NCBI RefSeq assembly: GCF_900107925.1
Contig: NZ_FNUJ01000003.1
Coordinates: 248,001-312,000, forward strand
DNA from: Amycolatopsis pretoriensis
GTDB lineage: Bacteria; Actinomycetota; Actinomycetes; Mycobacteriales; Pseudonocardiaceae
DNA: 64,000 bases
Reading direction: 5' to 3'
The position numbers were made by a program, and so were the translations under genes. Below are positions 43,410 to 50,592 of the stretch, one piece after another. The notes under the pieces are model-generated. The model was not told where the DNA came from. It saw nothing but the letters and a program-made list of their open reading frames with translations, and made no database searches. Position 1 is the stretch's first letter. Each line of letters opens with the position of its first letter.

Positions 43410-43787
43410 ATGCCGATGCCCGCGAACGCCCGTGAACGCTGCCGCGAGTTCCTCGAAGACGGCGAGGTGATCCAGTACCTCATCCCCGGCATTTCGCTCT
43501 ACGTCGACGGCGTCCGCACGCGCGCCGCGTTCTTCATCGTGGTCACCGACCGCGCCATCACGGTGCTCTACGGCGGCCGGTTCCGCCGCTACTCGCCGAA
43601 GGCGGTCTACGACCGCGTCTCCCGGCGCACCGAGATCGGCCCGGTCGAGGTCCACCCGTCACTCGGCCCGGTGCTGTCGTTCGCCCGGCTGCACCTCGAG
43701 ATCGACGAGGAGTACGTGAGCGCCGTCCGCGCGGCGAACCTCGAAGGCGCCCACGACCTGCCGCCGGATCCGCTCCCGGACCTCTGA
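43410..43787 (+). CDS. conserved hypothetical protein, about 125 aa
   Basis: A soluble beta-rich protein. A segment with AAFFIVVTDRAITVLYGGRF resembles bacterial PH-like (YokE/bPH) domains, but the assignment is weak. It has a Pro-rich acidic C-terminus (DLPPDPLPDL). ATG 43410 follows GAGG; ATG 43416 and an upstream ATG at 43374 are alternatives. It is divergent from mec and convergent with the second clpS-DUF2017 pair. Confidence 0.75.
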   Translation: MPMPANARERCREFLEDGEVIQYLIPGISLYVDGVRTRAAFFIVVTDRAITVLYGGRFRRYSPKAVYDRVSRRTEIGPVEVHPSLGPVLSFARLHLEIDEEYVSAVRAANLEGAHDLPPDPLPDL

Positions 43788-43791
43788 GCCG

Positions 43792-44286
43792 TCACAGCTC
43801 CAGGAAGACCGGCACGTCGTCCCGGGCCAGCGCGGCCGTCGCGACGTGGCTTTCCAGCTCCTGGAGCCAGGCGACCTTCGTTTCGGAGCCCCACCGCGTC
43901 GCGAACAGGTCGTCGGCCGGCACCTCCCAGCGCGGCTGCCGCAGGTACGCCGACTGGGCGTGGGCGAGTACGAGCCGCAGGTCACGGGCGCCCGCGAGGT
44001 CGAGGTCGAGCACCGTCGCGCCGTCCCAGGCCGCGAGGACCCGGGAGAACGCGGCCGCCACTTCCGCGCGCATCGCGGCGCCGTGCCGGTCCCGGAAGGC
44101 CGCACTCGGCTGGCGGCGCCGGTAGGCATCGGGGAACAGCGTGGCGTCCGCGATCCGCTTCCGCCCGGAGCCGCCCAGCCGGGCCGCGACCTCGGTGAGG
44201 GTGCGGTGCAGCACCGACGCGGTGTTGGGCGCCAGCGCGAGCCGGACGCGCCCGGACCACGCCGTGACGTGCGCGAAGTCGGTCAC
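43792..44286 (-). CDS. DUF2017-like protein, second copy
   Basis: A 164-residue protein with the DUF2017 layout: N-terminal helices, ATLFPDAYRR (about residue 50), a FRDRHGAAMRAEV helix, AWDGATVLDLDLAGARDL (matching the [16 protein letters not shown] region of the first copy) and an AHAQSAYL helix. GTG 44286 overlaps the stop of the ClpS-like gene (GTGA), just as the first DUF2017 overlaps clpS. Function unknown; the strict pairing with ClpS suggests an adaptor partner. Confidence 0.75.
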   Translation of the reverse strand: MTDFAHVTAWSGRVRLALAPNTASVLHRTLTEVAARLGGSGRKRIADATLFPDAYRRRQPSAAFRDRHGAAMRAEVAAAFSRVLAAWDGATVLDLDLAGARDLRLVLAHAQSAYLRQPRWEVPADDLFATRWGSETKVAWLQELESHVATAALARDDVPVFLEL

Positions 44287-44525
44287 GGGGCCGGCTCCAG
44301 GGTCGCGTGCAGGCCGCGGACCTGCAGGGCGGCGACGAAGTCCTCCGCCGGTCCGGCCGGCAGCGGGTCGAGCCCGGCCGAGCCGGTGGTGTGGATCCGC
44401 TCCGCGGCGGCCCACGATTCTTCGACGGGCAAGCCCAGCAGCTCGGCCAGCACGAGCGCCACCCCGGCGAAACTGTTCACGTTGTCGTCGTGGATCCGGA
44501 CGACCCACTTCTCGTCGAGCTGCAC
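44283..44525 (-). CDS. divergent ClpS-like adaptor, second copy
   Basis: An 80-residue ClpS-core protein. KWVVRIHDDNVNSFAGVALVL aligns with [18 protein letters not shown] of the main ClpS (in segments), ERIHTTGSA with DVHHKGKAI, and FVAALQVRGLHATLEP with [15 protein letters not shown]. The pocket His (H45) is kept, but the pocket Asn becomes Asp and Met becomes Phe. The N-terminal extension that enters ClpA/ClpC is absent. GTG 44525 is the best start; no strong ribosome site is visible. Lies 31 bp after the P1 peptidase gene. Confidence 0.72.
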   Translation of the reverse strand: MQLDEKWVVRIHDDNVNSFAGVALVLAELLGLPVEESWAAAERIHTTGSAGLDPLPAGPAEDFVAALQVRGLHATLEPAP

Positions 44526-44556
44526 CCCGGGATGATCCGAACCGGGCCGTCCGGCG

Positions 44557-45537
44557 TTACGCGAACGCCTCCGGCCAGACGTCCCGGTAGGCCGGCACCC
44601 CGCCGGCCGTGGTCGCCGCCAGGAGCCCGTGGACCATCGCCCGCGCGAACACCCGCGCCGCCGCCGAACACAGTGCGTCCAACGCCGCCGGGCGCGCCGC
44701 CGCGCCGAACGGCCCGCTCGCGTCCGGCAGCTCTCGCGCCCCCGTGGCCAGCGCGAACACCGTGTCGCCGTCGAACATCGTGTGTGCCGGACGCACCGCA
44801 CGCGCGAGCCCGTCCTGGGCCGCGACCGCCAGCCGGCGCGCCTCGGCCTTGGACAGCGCCGCGTCGACCGCCACCACGCCGATCGTCGTGTTCAGGTCCG
44901 TCCGCCGCGAAGGCAGGTCAGCGGCCCGCGAGGGCCACGTCACGCCGAAGTCGCCGTGGTCGGCCGCGTACGCCCGGCCGGTCGACAGGTCCACGGCTTC
45001 GCCGGCCGCGTTGACCGCCGCCAGCGCGCCCACCGTGTACTCGCCGACGACCTCGCTCGCGGAACCGATCCCGCCCTTCAGCGACCCCACAGCCGCGCCG
45101 GCACCGGCTCCGACCGTGCCCAGCGCGAAAGAGCCCGAAGCCGCTTCGCACGCCGAGTAGCCGAAGGACGCGTCGGGCCGGTTGCCCCACTCACTGCGCG
45201 GCAGGTCGAACAGCACGGCCGCGGGCACGATCGGCACGACTTCGTGCGGCCGGGTCCCGACCGGAAAGCCCAGGTCGCGCTCGGAGAGCCACTTCATGAC
45301 GCCGTCCGCCGCGGCCAGCCCGTACGCGGAACCGCCGGAGAGGCACACCGCGTTGACCCGCTGCACCAGGTTCTCCGGCTCCAGCAGGTTGGTCTCCCGC
45401 GTGCCCGGCGCGCCGCCGCGCTGGTCGACGGCGCCGACCGCGCCGTCCGGGACCAGAACGACCGTCGTCCCGGTCGCCCAGCCGTCGCCGACCCGCTCGT
45501 GGTGCCCGACGAGGACCCCCGGTACGTCGGTGATCAT
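44557..45537 (-). CDS. P1/DmpA-type aminopeptidase (Rv1333-like)
   Basis: A 326-residue self-processing Ntn-type hydrolase of the S58/P1 family. The predicted autocleavage and nucleophile site is N216-T217-T218 in LNTTIGVVAVDAAL; NAVCLSGGSAYGLAAADGV and GAGAGAAVGSLKGGIGSAS (in parts) are signature loops. DmpA-like enzymes release N-terminal residues from peptides or act on amides. ATG 45537 overlaps the DUF2017 stop (ATGA). Being in the clpS operon hints at peptide breakdown after N-degron proteolysis. Confidence 0.93.
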   Translation of the reverse strand: MITDVPGVLVGHHERVGDGWATGTTVVLVPDGAVGAVDQRGGAPGTRETNLLEPENLVQRVNAVCLSGGSAYGLAAADGVMKWLSERDLGFPVGTRPHEVVPIVPAAVLFDLPRSEWGNRPDASFGYSACEAASGSFALGTVGAGAGAAVGSLKGGIGSASEVVGEYTVGALAAVNAAGEAVDLSTGRAYAADHGDFGVTWPSRAADLPSRRTDLNTTIGVVAVDAALSKAEARRLAVAAQDGLARAVRPAHTMFDGDTVFALATGARELPDASGPFGAAARPAALDALCSAAARVFARAMVHGLLAATTAGGVPAYRDVWPEAFA

Positions 45538-46091
45538 CCGGTCAGCGCCTGGATCAGCGTCTCCTGCACCCAGGTCAGCCAGTGGTAGACGCCCAGGTGC
45601 GGCGCCCGCGGGTCGTCCTCGGGCAGCTCGTCGGGCATGTCCTCGGTGACGTCGAGCGCGGTGCCCAGCGCCAGCCGGACGTCGTTGAGCGCGCCCAGCC
45701 AGGCGTCGGCCTGCTCCTCGGTCAGCCGGACGTGGCCGCCGTCGCGCGGCAGCGTGTCGAGCACGATCTTCGCGACGCCGACTTTGACGTCGAGCAGTTC
45801 CGGCTCGTGCAGCGAGCGCATCGCCGCGGCCGCGTCGATGTCCTCCCGCGACGGGTTGTCCGGGTCGAGCTTGTGGAAGTCCGGGAGCAGCCGCGAGAGC
45901 ACCGGGTCGTCCGGCGATTCGGTGGGCCCGGTCCGGATGCCGGTCAGCTCGGCGAGCTCGTCCTGCGGCGCCTCCTCGGCGCGCGCGGTCAGCATGTCCT
46001 CGAGCTGGCTGACCAGTCCGCGCAGGACCGCCGCCTCCTGCTGCTCGAACCCGGCGTGGATCACCGCGCCCTTGCGCCGCCAGCCGTTCAC
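45534..46091 (-). CDS. DUF2017 protein
   Basis: A 185-residue helical protein of family DUF2017, the constant neighbour of actinobacterial clpS (Rv1332). [19 protein letters not shown] lies near residue 75 and [20 protein letters not shown] near 125. GTG 46091 overlaps the clpS stop (GTGA). Role unknown; probably acts with ClpS. Confidence 0.93.
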   Translation of the reverse strand: MNGWRRKGAVIHAGFEQQEAAVLRGLVSQLEDMLTARAEEAPQDELAELTGIRTGPTESPDDPVLSRLLPDFHKLDPDNPSREDIDAAAAMRSLHEPELLDVKVGVAKIVLDTLPRDGGHVRLTEEQADAWLGALNDVRLALGTALDVTEDMPDELPEDDPRAPHLGVYHWLTWVQETLIQALTG

Positions 46092-46387
46092 GAGGTCTGC
46101 TCCATGGTCGCCCACAGGCCCGCCGCGTGGAGCTTCGCCACGTCCGTCTCCACCTTCTCCTTGCTGCCGGACGACACGATCGCCTTGCCCTTGTGGTGCA
46201 CGTCCAGCATCAGCTTGGTGGCGTGGTCGCGGCTGTAGCCGAACAGCTTCTGGAAGACGTACGTCACGTACGACATGAGGTTCACCGGGTCGTTCCAGAC
46301 CACGGTCCGCCAGGGGGTGTCCGACTCGGCGACTTCCGCACCGGCCGGTTCGACCTGCGTCTGTTCGGATGCGACAGGCGTGGACAT
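46088..46387 (-). CDS. clpS: ATP-dependent Clp protease adaptor ClpS
   Basis: A 99-residue N-degron adaptor. A 24-residue acidic N-terminal extension is followed by the core: [14 protein letters not shown] (pocket Asn-Asp), [11 protein letters not shown] (pocket His) and [11 protein letters not shown]. It delivers proteins with bulky N-terminal residues to ClpC/ClpP. ATG 46387 was chosen; an in-frame ATG three codons upstream is possible. Divergent from pncB, as in M. tuberculosis. Confidence 0.96.
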   Translation of the reverse strand: MSTPVASEQTQVEPAGAEVAESDTPWRTVVWNDPVNLMSYVTYVFQKLFGYSRDHATKLMLDVHHKGKAIVSSGSKEKVETDVAKLHAAGLWATMEQTS

Positions 46388-46449
46388 GCACCCCATGGTG
46401 TCACGGGGCGCACGGGGTACGCCGCGCCAGGTCCGGCCATGTGGGTGAA

Positions 46450-46455
46450 TAGGCT
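46450..46455 (+). promoter_or_regulatory. -10 box of leaderless pncB
   Basis: TAGGCT ends six bases before ATG 46462 with no ribosome site. Confidence 0.5.
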
Positions 46456-46461
46456 GACCCC

Positions 46462-47763
46462 ATGGGTTCACCGGAGCCGGCGACGGCCAGCACTGCGCTG
46501 CTCACCGACCACTACGAGCTGACCATGCTGGGCAGCGCGCTCGCCGACGGGACGGCCGAGCGGCCCTGCGTGTTCGAGGTGTTCGCCCGGCGCCTGCCGG
46601 ACGGGCGCCGCTACGGCGTCGTCGCGGGTACCGCCCGCGTCCTCGACGCGATCGCGGACTTCCGTTTCACCGACGCCGAGCTGGCGCAGCTGGAGGCCAC
46701 GGCGGTCGTCGACGACGCGACGCTGGCGTGGCTCGCCGGCTACGAGTTCTCGGGTGACATCGACGGCTACCCCGAGGGCGAGCTGTACTTCCCGGGCTCG
46801 CCGCTGCTGACGGTCACCGGCTCGTTCGCCGAGTGCGTGCTGCTGGAGACGCTCGTCCTGTCGATCCTCAACCACGACAGCGCGATCGCGTCCGCGGCGG
46901 CCCGGATGTCCGGCGCCGCGCACGGCCGCCCGATCATCGAAATGGGCGGGCGCCGCACGCACGAGTACGCCGCCGTCGCCGCCGCGCGCGCCGCCTACCT
47001 GGCCGGCTTCGCGACCACGTCGAACCTGGAAGCCGGCCGCCGCTACGGCATTCCGACCCGCGGCACCGTCGCGCACGCTTTCATGCTGCTGCACGACAGC
47101 GAAGAAGCGGCCTTCCGCGCGCAGGTCGACAAGATGGGCGCGGACACGACGCTGCTGGTCGACACCTACGACATCACCGCCGGCATCGAGACCGCGGTCC
47201 GCGTCGCCGGGCCGGAGCTGGGCGCGATCCGGATCGACTCCGGCGACGTCGGCCCGCTCGCCCGCCGCGCCCGCGAGCAGCTGGACTCCCTGGGTGCGAA
47301 GGACACCCGGATCGTCGTGTCCGGCGACCTCGACGAGCACGCCATCGCGGCGCTGCGCGCGGAGCCCGTGGACGCGTACGGCGTCGGGACGTCGGTGGTC
47401 ACCGGCTCCGGCGCGCCGACCGCCGGGATGGTCTACAAGCTGGTCGAGGTGGACGGCAGGCCGGTCGCCAAGCGCAGCGCGCACAAGGAGTCCCGCGGCG
47501 GGCGCAAGTCCGCGCTGCGGCGCCACCGCGGCACCGGGACGGCGGTTGAAGAGGTCGTCTGGACCACGTCCGGGAAGGCCCCGGAGCCGGAGGCGAACGA
47601 CCGCCCGCTGCAGATTCCCCTGATCCGCGGCGGCCGCGCGGAGGCGGACCTGCCTACGCTCGACGACGCGAGGCAGCGGCTGCGCCGCGGCCTGGTCAGC
47701 CTGCCGTGGGAGGGCCTCAAGCTCTCGCACGGCGAGCCCGCTATCCCGACGCTCTTCTTCTGA
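46462..47763 (+). CDS. pncB: nicotinate phosphoribosyltransferase
   Basis: A 433-residue NAPRTase. N-terminal [35 protein letters not shown] in parts, the phosphoribosyl site TLLVDTYDI and [14 protein letters not shown], and [16 protein letters not shown] near 310. It converts nicotinate, ATP and PRPP to NaMN in NAD salvage. Followed 21 bp later by nicotinamidase, which produces its substrate, so the two genes form a salvage operon. Homologue of Rv1330c. Confidence 0.96.
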   Translation: MGSPEPATASTALLTDHYELTMLGSALADGTAERPCVFEVFARRLPDGRRYGVVAGTARVLDAIADFRFTDAELAQLEATAVVDDATLAWLAGYEFSGDIDGYPEGELYFPGSPLLTVTGSFAECVLLETLVLSILNHDSAIASAAARMSGAAHGRPIIEMGGRRTHEYAAVAAARAAYLAGFATTSNLEAGRRYGIPTRGTVAHAFMLLHDSEEAAFRAQVDKMGADTTLLVDTYDITAGIETAVRVAGPELGAIRIDSGDVGPLARRAREQLDSLGAKDTRIVVSGDLDEHAIAALRAEPVDAYGVGTSVVTGSGAPTAGMVYKLVEVDGRPVAKRSAHKESRGGRKSALRRHRGTGTAVEEVVWTTSGKAPEPEANDRPLQIPLIRGGRAEADLPTLDDARQRLRRGLVSLPWEGLKLSHGEPAIPTLFF

Positions 47764-47784
47764 TCTTCCGAACGGAGTTCGACC

Positions 47785-48363
47785 ATGGGGACCGCGCTGA
47801 TCGTGGTGGACGTGCAGAACGACTTCTGTGAAGGGGGTTCGCTCGGCCTGCCGGGCGGGGCCGCCGCGGCCGCCGGCATCTCGAAGCAGGCCGCCGAAGG
47901 CGGGTACAGCCACGTCGTGGCCACCCGGGACAACCACATCGACCCGGGCGACCACTTCAGCGAGACGCCCGACTTCAAGGACAGCTGGCCGGTGCACTGC
48001 GTCGCCGGCACGCCGGGCGCGTCGTTCCACCCCGCGCTCGACATCGTCCCGATCGGCGAGGTGTTCTCGAAGGGCGAGTACAGCGCGGCCTACTCCGGCT
48101 TCGAAGGCGCGGCTCGCGACGGGAAGTCCCTGGAGACGTGGCTGCGCGAGCACGACGTCACCGACGTCGACGTCGTCGGCATCGCCACGGACTTCTGCGT
48201 CCGCGCGACGGCGCTCGACGCGGCCCGGGCCGGCTTCGGTGTCCGGGTGCTGCTGGACCTGACGGTCGGCGGCTCGCAGCCGACGGTGGACGCGACGATC
48301 GCGGACTTCGACGAGGCGGGGGTCACCCACACCGGCACGGCGTTCGTCGGGTCGGCCGGGTGA
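47785..48363 (+). CDS. pncA: nicotinamidase (PncA)
   Basis: A 192-residue isochorismatase-fold amidase. Catalytic D9, K96 (FSKGEYSAAYSGF) and C138 (ATDFCVRATA); metal ligands D49, H51, H57 and H71 match the M. tuberculosis enzyme almost residue for residue. It hydrolyses nicotinamide (and pyrazinamide) to the acid used by PncB. ATG 47785 has GGAG upstream; its stop overlaps the aldolase start. Confidence 0.96.
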   Translation: MGTALIVVDVQNDFCEGGSLGLPGGAAAAAGISKQAAEGGYSHVVATRDNHIDPGDHFSETPDFKDSWPVHCVAGTPGASFHPALDIVPIGEVFSKGEYSAAYSGFEGAARDGKSLETWLREHDVTDVDVVGIATDFCVRATALDAARAGFGVRVLLDLTVGGSQPTVDATIADFDEAGVTHTGTAFVGSAG

Positions 48364-49004
48364 AGGACCTGCGGGCGCTGCTGGCGGAACACCGGCTCGT
48401 CGCGATCCTGCGCGCCGCCGACGCGTCGCGGTTCGCCGACGCGGCGATGGTGCTGCACGCGGCGGGCGTCCGCCTGCTCGAAGCGACGCTGACCACGCCG
48501 GGCGCACCCGCGGCCATCACCGCGCTGCGCCTGGCGCTCGGCGAAGACGCGCTGATCGGCGCGGGCAGCGTCCGCGAACCGTCCGATGTGGACATCGCGG
48601 TCGACGCGGGCGCGGCGTACCTGATCACGCCGACGGTCAACCCGGCGGTGCTGGAGCGCGCGGCCGACCTGGACACCCCGGTGGTCTGCGGCGCGCTGAC
48701 GCCGACGGAGATCGACCAGGCGTGGCGGCTCGGCGCGGCCGCGGTGAAGGTGTTCCCGGTCGCGGCGGTGGGCGGGATCGCCTACCTGCGCGCGGTCCGG
48801 GCGCCGCTGCCGGACGTCCCGCTGGTCCCGACGGGCGGCGTCCACCTGTCCGACGTCGAGGGTTACCTGAAGGCGGGCGCGATCGCGGTGGCCGCGGCGA
48901 CGCCGTTGCTGGGCGACGCTCTCTCGCCGAGCGGCAGCCTCCCGGACCTGGCGACCCGGGCGGGCGAGTTCGTCGCGGCCGCCGCCCGCTTCACCACCCC
49001 CTGA
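48360..49004 (+). CDS. bifunctional KDPG/KHG aldolase family protein
   Basis: A 214-residue class I aldolase. Catalytic E41 in LLEATLTT and Schiff-base K130 in AAVKVFPVAAVGG are present, with PTGGVHLSDVEGYL forming the phosphate site. It would cleave 2-keto-3-deoxy-6-phosphogluconate or 4-hydroxy-2-oxoglutarate to pyruvate plus aldehyde. GTG 48360 overlaps the pncA stop (GTGA), so it is co-translated with NAD salvage genes, a pairing with no obvious metabolic reason. Confidence 0.92.
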   Translation: MKDLRALLAEHRLVAILRAADASRFADAAMVLHAAGVRLLEATLTTPGAPAAITALRLALGEDALIGAGSVREPSDVDIAVDAGAAYLITPTVNPAVLERAADLDTPVVCGALTPTEIDQAWRLGAAAVKVFPVAAVGGIAYLRAVRAPLPDVPLVPTGGVHLSDVEGYLKAGAIAVAAATPLLGDALSPSGSLPDLATRAGEFVAAAARFTTP

Positions 49005-49009
49005 ACCCG

Positions 49010-49070
49010 AGCTTTCACGTGAAAGCTGCGCTTTGCGGCACAAAGCGGCACTTTCACGTGAAAGTGCCGC
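49010..49070. repeat. triple palindrome between convergent genes (terminator-like)
   Basis: Three adjacent perfect inverted repeats: 18 bp at 49010-49027 centred on CACGTG, a GCTTTG-N5-CAAAGC hairpin at 49030-49046, and a 26-bp palindrome at 49045-49070 again centred on CACGTG. The 14-base core CTTTCACGTGAAAG occurs twice. GTTATTTCTT follows on the plus strand. It probably ends transcription from both sides and may be a dispersed repeat. Confidence 0.75.
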
Positions 49071-49071
49071 G

Positions 49072-49719
49072 TTATTTCTTGCCGAAGGGGTCGCAGGCGG
49101 CTGTGCCGAGGTAGATGTCGCCGCTCGCCGGGCCGCCCTGCGGGAACAGCTTGATGTGCACCGCGTGCGTCACCAGGCTGCCGTCCGGCGGCTGGGGCGT
49201 CACGGTCTCGTTGAGGATCACCGTCGCCAACGCCGTGCCCGCTGCCCCGCCCGGGATGACGATCCGGTCGTTCGGCGGTATCTGCGCGGGCACGGTGATC
49301 CCCTCGACCGTGCCGATCGAGACCTCGCCGCCGCTGCCGGTCTCGCTCGTGGCGCACTTCGCCGAGTAGGTGCGCACCGTGATCACCGGGCCGCCGTAGC
49401 GCTGGAGCACCGTCGCTTCGAACCGGTGCCCGGACGCCTGCGCGACCGACACCGCGCCCGAGCGGCCGCAGCCGCTCTCGCCGATGCCGAACGCCGCGAC
49501 GTCGCCGGTCGTGCCCCCGACCGTCCGGGCGCGGTACGGACCGTCGGCGGTGCACTTCGCCAGCTCACCGGTGACGACGTGCTCGTTGTCGACCGTCACG
49601 TCCAGCGAGCCGGAAGACGCCCATCCGGTGGACGTCACCGGCGGCGCCGCGGCCAGGAGCGGAGTGGCCAGCGTCGTCACCGCCAGCAACCGGAATGTCC
49701 TCTTCCTGGCGGTTCGCAT
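49072..49719 (-). CDS. secreted choice-of-anchor-like protein
   Basis: A 215-residue exported protein. Signal peptide about residues 1-25 (RTARKR then LLAVTTLATPLLAAA). The mature part is beta-rich with four to six cysteines (GELAKCTADGPY, GESGCGRSG, SAKCATSETG, GTAACDPFG) and PNDRIVIPGG. It resembles the choice-of-anchor P-type secreted proteins of actinomycetes, without a visible anchor. ATG 49719 has GGGGAGG. Function unknown. Confidence 0.83.
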   Translation of the reverse strand: MRTARKRTFRLLAVTTLATPLLAAAPPVTSTGWASSGSLDVTVDNEHVVTGELAKCTADGPYRARTVGGTTGDVAAFGIGESGCGRSGAVSVAQASGHRFEATVLQRYGGPVITVRTYSAKCATSETGSGGEVSIGTVEGITVPAQIPPNDRIVIPGGAAGTALATVILNETVTPQPPDGSLVTHAVHIKLFPQGGPASGDIYLGTAACDPFGKK

Positions 49720-49850
49720 GTGCCGGCCTCCCCGTTCGCGTGACAGTTCGTAGTTACCCATCTCGTCATCGGCAGGCCGGGTGCCGCCCCTGATCGGGTC
49801 CACCCGGACGGGTGGCCGGTGAGGAACGCAACTTAAGGGGCTGCCGCGGG

Positions 49851-49867
49851 GGTAACGAGCGTTAACC
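49851..49867. promoter_or_regulatory. candidate BioQ-like operator
   Basis: Near-palindrome GGTAACG-AG-CGTTAACC 36 bp before the bioY start. The core TAACG-AG-CGTTA is perfect. It resembles the GTAAC/GTTAC half-sites bound by BioQ, the TetR-type biotin regulator of corynebacteria and mycobacteria. Confidence 0.5.
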
Positions 49868-49902
49868 TCGATCGTCGCCTGTGTCCCACCCTGGGAGGTT
49901 TC

Positions 49903-50490
49903 GTGTCTTCGCTGTCCTTCGCCGCCAAGCGGCCCGTGCTGGCCGACCTCGTGCCCGGTTCCCTCGTCCGGGACATCGCGCTGGTCGCCGGCGGTGCCGT
50001 GCTCACCGGCGCCGCCGCGCAGCTGACGATCCCGGTGCCCGGCAGCCCGGTGCCGATGACCGGCCAGACGTTCGCCGCGCTGCTCGTCGGCGCGTCGCTC
50101 GGCATGTCGCGCGGTGCCGCGTCGATGCTGGTCTACCTGCTCGTCGGGGCGGTCGGTGTGCCGTGGTTCCAGCACGGCACCGCGGGCCTGTCCGGTGCGA
50201 GCGCCGGCTACATCGTCGGGTTCGTCTTCGCCGGCGCGCTCGTGGGCGCGCTCGCCGGCCGCGGCGGCGACCGGACGCCGGTGCGCACCGCGGGCACGAT
50301 GGTGCTCGGCAACGTCGTGATCTACGCGTTCGGCGTGCCGTGGCTGATGGCCTCGACCGGGTTCGACCTGTCGACGGCGTTCGCCAAGGGCGTCACGCCG
50401 TTCCTGATCGGGGACGCGATCAAGATCGTCGTCGCCGCCGGTCTGCTGCCGCTGACCTGGAAGCTGGTCTCGGGCCGCGAGCAGGACTGA
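49903..50490 (+). CDS. bioY: biotin transporter BioY
   Basis: A 195-residue S-component of an ECF vitamin transporter with about six membrane helices. IPVPGSPVPMTGQTFAALLVG (in two parts) and LVYLLVGAVGVPWFQHGTAG are diagnostic of BioY. No BioM/BioN follow, so it uses a shared energising module or works alone. GTG 49903 has GGGAGG; a BioQ-like site upstream suggests biotin control. Confidence 0.95.
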   Translation: MSSLSFAAKRPVLADLVPGSLVRDIALVAGGAVLTGAAAQLTIPVPGSPVPMTGQTFAALLVGASLGMSRGAASMLVYLLVGAVGVPWFQHGTAGLSGASAGYIVGFVFAGALVGALAGRGGDRTPVRTAGTMVLGNVVIYAFGVPWLMASTGFDLSTAFAKGVTPFLIGDAIKIVVAAGLLPLTWKLVSGREQD

Positions 50491-50495
50491 TCGCT

Positions 50496-50531
50496 CGTCG
50501 CGGGACCTCTCACCCGGGAGGTTCCGCGACG
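50496..50531 (+). terminator. hairpin terminator after bioY
   Basis: A 14-bp stem (CGTCGCGGGACCTC with GAGGTTCCGCGACG, one G-U pair) and an 8-base loop, beginning 6 bases after the bioY stop. Confidence 0.75.
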
Positions 50532-50580
50532 CGAGTGGCCCGTTCGCGACGGAGCACCGATCTCTGTCGGTGGTGGCGGC

Positions 50581-50586
50581 TAATGT
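50581..50586 (+). promoter_or_regulatory. -10 box of leaderless dinG-like gene
   Basis: TAATGT ends six bases before GTG 50593; no ribosome site. Confidence 0.5.
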
Positions 50587-50592
50587 GTCGCT

